Shown in pieces: positions 60,541 through 64,000 of a DNA stretch of 64,000 nucleotides. A program made the position numbers and the translations under genes. Source of the stretch: SIG78 sp036677805 (GTDB lineage: Bacteria > Verrucomicrobiota > Lentisphaeria > Victivallales > Victivallaceae); the NCBI GenBank assembly GCA_036677805.1, contig JAVBVS010000029.1, forward strand, positions 124,001-188,000, in the 5' to 3' direction. The notes below the pieces were generated by a model. It was not told the origin of the DNA. It was given only the letters and a program-made list of their open reading frames with translations, and did not search any database. Each line of letters starts with the position of its first letter. The first letter of the stretch is position 1.

Positions 60541-63500
60541 ATGAACCACCGTCTTAGTCAGCGTCCGGTCCTGTGGCTGATCACTCTTCTCTGCCTGTTG
60601 TCCGGCGGAGTGCTTCAGGCCTACCCTATGCTCAACCATTACCGCTTCGGCGACCGCATCTGGCTGACCCCCTGGCCGAAAACCGTCGCCGACCGAATTG
60701 GAATTGAACCGGCGGATGTGCCCGTCCCCCCGGGAGCACTGCGCATCGCCCACACGCCTCCCGGCAAAACCAGCGTTTACGACGGATTGCGCTTTGCCGC
60801 CGCGCCCGGCGTGCTTGAAATGAAATGCCAAGTCCGCCAGACTTCTGGGGAAGGCGATTTCGACGTGATTTTCAATTTCAACCGTGCCACCGGCGGCAAC
60901 GGGTCCGCCGGCACCCGGCGCTTCACGGTCAAAGCGGATTCGCAATGGCGGGAAATCACGCTCTCCGCCGCAGTCCCGCCGGAAACGGTTTCCATGCAGT
61001 TCATCTTCGCCCTCGACGGCGCAGCGCGAACTTTGCTGCTCAACGATCTTTATTTCGGCTATGCGCCCGACACGCTCACCGTTCCAGCAGGCGGAGTCCG
61101 CTGGGATGCTCCATTGACCGACGCCGGATGGAATCCCAAAACGCCGCTGGCCGGATTTTACGTCAACGACCGGCCCGCCGCTTCCGACACCACAGCGCAA
61201 ATCGCCGTCACCGCCGAAGGGTTGTATTGCGCGTTCGTGAACCCGGAAAAATCCATGCCGCAACTCGCGGCGCGCATCCCGGCGGCGGAACGCGATCGCA
61301 CGGAACTCTTTCAGGACGACTGCAACGAACTCTTTGTCTACGATCCGGTGCAGCAGCGCGGCTGGCAGTTCGCAGTCAATGCCAACGGCGCCCTCTTCGA
61401 CGGTGAAATTTATCAGAAGCAGGACGGCGATCCCCGGCAGATAAAACCGGAATGGAACGCTCCGGTCAAGGTTGCCGCCACCCGCAACACCGACAGCTGG
61501 GAAAGCCGTTTTTTCATCCCGTGGAACGCGCTCAATCTCACTTTTGCCGACGGCTTGCGCCTGAAGCTCAACTTCTGCCGCGAACACAAAAGCACCAGTG
61601 AAAACCTGAGCTGGAATTCCGCTCCGGCCGCCCGGTTCAACGATCCCAATCAATTTGCGACACTGACCATTGACGGCGGCAAGGCGACGCTGGTCCGCTT
61701 CCGGTCCGATGAAAAAATCAGTTATCTGCCCGTGCGCCGGACCCCGCGTTTCGCCGAATTGCTTGATCAGGGCACGCCCGGCGGCTACCGGGTCGGCGCC
61801 TGGGGGCACGGTGCGGACAAAGGCAGTTTTCCGAAGCCCCTGCTCGAAGCGGCGGGCGAGGCTGAATTCAACCGTTGGCAGCGTGACCTGATGGCGGCCT
61901 GGGGCGAGGCCGGAATGTCGGGGCCGGCATTTCCGTGGCTGTCCAATTATCTTGACGGCGGTGCGGCTGCCGTACAACAGCTTCATGACCGTTACGGCAT
62001 GAAATTCCCCTATGCCATGCACAGCAGTTTTCACAGCCGCATGGCCAAAGAAGCCGGCGCGGCTTATTTCCTGCCGCGCGTTCCCAACAAGATCGCCCCG
62101 GTCGATCCGGTCCTGCGCCAGATCATGACCCGATACATCCTTGAAATACCGCGCGACCGCAACTACAACCTCATGAAGGATAAAATCGCCTTCATCCTCG
62201 GCTTCGACGAACCGACCAATACTTCCTGGGAAATTTTTTCCATGACCAATTCCCCGGAAAACAAGGAAAATCTGGCGAAGCTTTCCGAAACCATCCGCAA
62301 AGAATACGGCTTCGGCCGTTACGGACTGATGGATGAATTCGCGCCGGCGACATCCGAACTGCCGTTCCAGCGGATCGCCTTCATGCGCTGGTGGAATGAC
62401 GAATTCCGGAAAAGCTGCGTGGAGTGGAACCAGGCGTTGAAAACGGTTTTCCCCGGCGCGCCCTTCAAAACCGCCACCAACAACACCTGCGGCGGACTGG
62501 CCCCATTGGATTACAGCAATCTCAACGGCATCGGCGAATTCCTCGCGGTCGATCCCTATCCGACCAGCGCCGCTTACAACTTCGGCCCGGCCCGGGCGCT
62601 CTATCATACCGGTTACTCGGTACGGCTGCTGCACGATCTGGCCCCGGCCATGCGTACCATGGCCATGTGTCAGGCATTCTCCTATTGCGGCGGCGCGCCG
62701 GGCAAAGCGGAACTGCGCGAATGGGCAAGCCAGGCGCTGAAGAACGGCGCCTCCAGTTTTTACTGGTACTGTCAGGATGCGCCATATCAGATTTTCCCGG
62801 AATACCTCGCGATGCTCAATTTGAACCGCGTCATCGCCGCCATGGACCGGGTGAAGCTGCCGGAAAAAACCGTGACCGGAATCTTCAGCTCCGATTACGA
62901 CCGTTACGCGTTGCGCGACAACGTCTGCCATCCGGAATATTCGATCTATGCCATTCTGGGCGAACACCTCAAAAGCAACTTCCGCTTCGTGAGCGCAACC
63001 GGCATCGCCAACGGCGCCACCCCGCTCGACGGACTGAAACTGCTCTATGTGCCGCGCCTGACCTGGACCGATCCGGCCCTGACCGCCAAACTGAAGCAAT
63101 GGGTTGAAAACGGCGGCATTCTGGTGGTCTTCGATCCGCGCTTTCTGGCGTGGAACATCGATGGCTCCATACCGGCCGAGCGCGCCGATCTGGCCGGCGT
63201 CCTGGCCGCCGCGCCCAAAGCCGGAATCGAGAGTGTGATCTGGAACGGCAAATCCCTGCCGCTCCACTCCAATGCGCATATTTCGCTGCCGACCGGGATG
63301 AAGCCGGAGAGTTACGCGATGAGCTTCAAACCCGATGCCCGGACGGTCGCCGTCTATCCCGACGGCACGGTGGCCGCGGCGGAATATTCCTGCGGCCGAG
63401 GCAAGGTCATCCTGTTCGCCGCCCAGCCGTTCGGCAATTCGGCCGCGGCAGTCAGGCCGGGAGATTGGGTGGAGTTTTTCCGCGCCATGGCTCGCGACGC

Positions 63501-63591
63501 CGGGGAAACGGTCGATCTGCCGATCTGGGATTTCACCATTCCCGAAATGCCGGAAACCATCAAACTCGAACCGTTGCAGGTCAAGAAATAA
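60541..63591 (+). CDS. Secreted CBM9-like plus TIM-barrel glycosidase-like protein (1016 aa)
   Basis: A signal peptide (about 1-28; LWLITLLCLLSGGVLQA) is followed by a jelly roll (about 40-180) and a CBM9-like domain (about 190-380; YVNDRPAASDTTAQIAVTAEGLYCAF, FQDDCNELFVYDP). A TIM barrel (about 410-760) has FILGFDEPTNTSWEIF (Asp-Glu), RYGLMDEF, EFLAVDPYPTSAAY and ASSFYWYCQDAPYQIFPEY. A Rossmann-like domain with LKQWVENGGILVVFDPR resembles GH42 trimerisation domains. The ATG at 60541 has AAGGAG about 10 nt upstream. Pseudopilin 5 follows at 23 bp. Exact family and substrate are unknown. Confidence 0.72.
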   Translation: MNHRLSQRPVLWLITLLCLLSGGVLQAYPMLNHYRFGDRIWLTPWPKTVADRIGIEPADVPVPPGALRIAHTPPGKTSVYDGLRFAAAPGVLEMKCQVRQTSGEGDFDVIFNFNRATGGNGSAGTRRFTVKADSQWREITLSAAVPPETVSMQFIFALDGAARTLLLNDLYFGYAPDTLTVPAGGVRWDAPLTDAGWNPKTPLAGFYVNDRPAASDTTAQIAVTAEGLYCAFVNPEKSMPQLAARIPAAERDRTELFQDDCNELFVYDPVQQRGWQFAVNANGALFDGEIYQKQDGDPRQIKPEWNAPVKVAATRNTDSWESRFFIPWNALNLTFADGLRLKLNFCREHKSTSENLSWNSAPAARFNDPNQFATLTIDGGKATLVRFRSDEKISYLPVRRTPRFAELLDQGTPGGYRVGAWGHGADKGSFPKPLLEAAGEAEFNRWQRDLMAAWGEAGMSGPAFPWLSNYLDGGAAAVQQLHDRYGMKFPYAMHSSFHSRMAKEAGAAYFLPRVPNKIAPVDPVLRQIMTRYILEIPRDRNYNLMKDKIAFILGFDEPTNTSWEIFSMTNSPENKENLAKLSETIRKEYGFGRYGLMDEFAPATSELPFQRIAFMRWWNDEFRKSCVEWNQALKTVFPGAPFKTATNNTCGGLAPLDYSNLNGIGEFLAVDPYPTSAAYNFGPARALYHTGYSVRLLHDLAPAMRTMAMCQAFSYCGGAPGKAELREWASQALKNGASSFYWYCQDAPYQIFPEYLAMLNLNRVIAAMDRVKLPEKTVTGIFSSDYDRYALRDNVCHPEYSIYAILGEHLKSNFRFVSATGIANGATPLDGLKLLYVPRLTWTDPALTAKLKQWVENGGILVVFDPRFLAWNIDGSIPAERADLAGVLAAAPKAGIESVIWNGKSLPLHSNAHISLPTGMKPESYAMSFKPDARTVAVYPDGTVAAAEYSCGRGKVILFAAQPFGNSAAAVRPGDWVEFFRAMARDAGETVDLPIWDFTIPEMPETIKLEPLQVKK

Positions 63592-63614
63592 ATTCAAACC
63601 GGGAGGTTCGCACC

Positions 63615-64000
63615 ATGAAAATGCGTTTTACCCTCATAGAACTCCTCGTTGTGATCGCGATCATCGCCATTCTGGCCGCCATGCTGCTGCCCGCGTTGTC
63701 GGCGGCACGCGCCCGGGCCCGCGCCGCCAGTTGCACCGCCAATCTGAAACAGCTCGGACTGGCCGCCGCCATGTATTCCGGCAGCAATCAGGATTATATT
63801 CTGCCGGGTACCAGCGCGGCGTTGAGAAACGACACCAGCACCGGCGGCCGCCCCTGGCCCTATCTGCTGGCCACCTATATGGGGCTCGAGATTCCCGCCG
63901 GCAGCACGGAGACCGATTTCAACGCCTTCAACCGACTGAAGACTCAGGCGTTTCAATGCCCCGGCACCAACGAGCTCGGCAACAATCCGATCTCCTACTG
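63615..64000 (+). CDS. Pseudopilin-like protein 5 (truncated by window end)
   Basis: The first 128 residues of a fifth copy are present. Leader MKMR (Arg at -1), then FTLIELLVVIAIIAILAAM and LLPALSAARARAR. The conserved Cys (AASCTANLKQ) and CP motif (FQCPGTNELG) are seen; the C-terminal part lies beyond the window. GGGAGG precedes the ATG. Here the pseudopilin follows its glycosidase gene, whereas in the other four modules it precedes it. Confidence 0.87.
   Translation, partial: MKMRFTLIELLVVIAIIAILAAMLLPALSAARARARAASCTANLKQLGLAAAMYSGSNQDYILPGTSAALRNDTSTGGRPWPYLLATYMGLEIPAGSTETDFNAFNRLKTQAFQCPGTNELGNNPISY

Noticed and set aside
60457..63597. Minus-strand open frame of 1046 codons
   Set aside because: Antisense to the 1016-residue secreted protein, which has a promoter, operator, ribosome-binding site and signal peptide.
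1..64000. CRISPR array, rRNA, insertion sequence or prophage
   Set aside because: No spaced direct repeats, rRNA segments, transposase/integrase motifs or attachment-site duplications were noticed.

Overview
The window reads as a chromosomal segment of a GC-rich Gram-negative bacterium of the PVC group, most probably Lentisphaerota (Victivallis-like). This is inferred from three things: lipid A and outer-membrane genes (lpxD, an OmpH/Skp protein), a Bacteroidetes-like topoisomerase IV pair, and above all five separate pseudopilin-type proteins sharing an almost invariant N-terminus (FTLIELLVVIAIIAILAAM, then LLPALSAAR), a gene type known to be greatly expanded in that phylum. No rRNA, CRISPR array or insertion sequence was seen.

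Positions 1-7,000 (minus strand) hold the classical translation/transcription cluster: tRNA-Leu, tRNA-Thr, tuf, rpmG, tRNA-Trp, secE, nusG, rplK, rplA, rplJ, rplL and the first 1.5 kb of rpoB. Positions 7,200-18,300 are housekeeping: an archaeal-type IMP cyclohydrolase (purO), a UvrD/Rep helicase, a small HTH protein with skp and lpxD, a Sel1-repeat protein, prfA, rpmE, a PlsC-like acyltransferase, rsmA, obg and rpmA. Positions 18,367-27,578 look like one minus-strand run: parE, parC, an M20 amidohydrolase, a soluble NtrB-like kinase, a TIM-barrel protein and an NtrC-type regulator. A metallophosphoesterase and threonine synthase follow on the plus strand.

From about 30,000 to the end the window becomes an accessory glycan-degradation region. 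It holds five modules, each with a pseudopilin gene next to one or two large secreted (or predicted secreted) glycosidase-like proteins, and each with its own transcription factor nearby: AraC, GntR/LacI hybrid, AraC, LacI and a second GntR/LacI hybrid. Two GH78 (alpha-L-rhamnosidase) proteins and two GH42-like paralogues point to rhamnose/galactose-containing plant or algal glycans. No SusC/SusD pair, ABC importer, sulfatase or intracellular sugar pathway is present.

The most interesting signals are regulatory and architectural. A 31-bp element flanks the first AraC gene on both sides with identical spacing to two -10 boxes. A 16-bp LacI operator candidate occurs twice, in opposite orientation. 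An 18-bp inverted pair of operators lies in the promoter region of the second GntR gene. The repeated pairing of a pseudopilin, lacking the usual Gly at -1, with a dedicated glycosidase suggests a type II secretion-like or surface-display role for each pseudopilin. That last point is a hypothesis.
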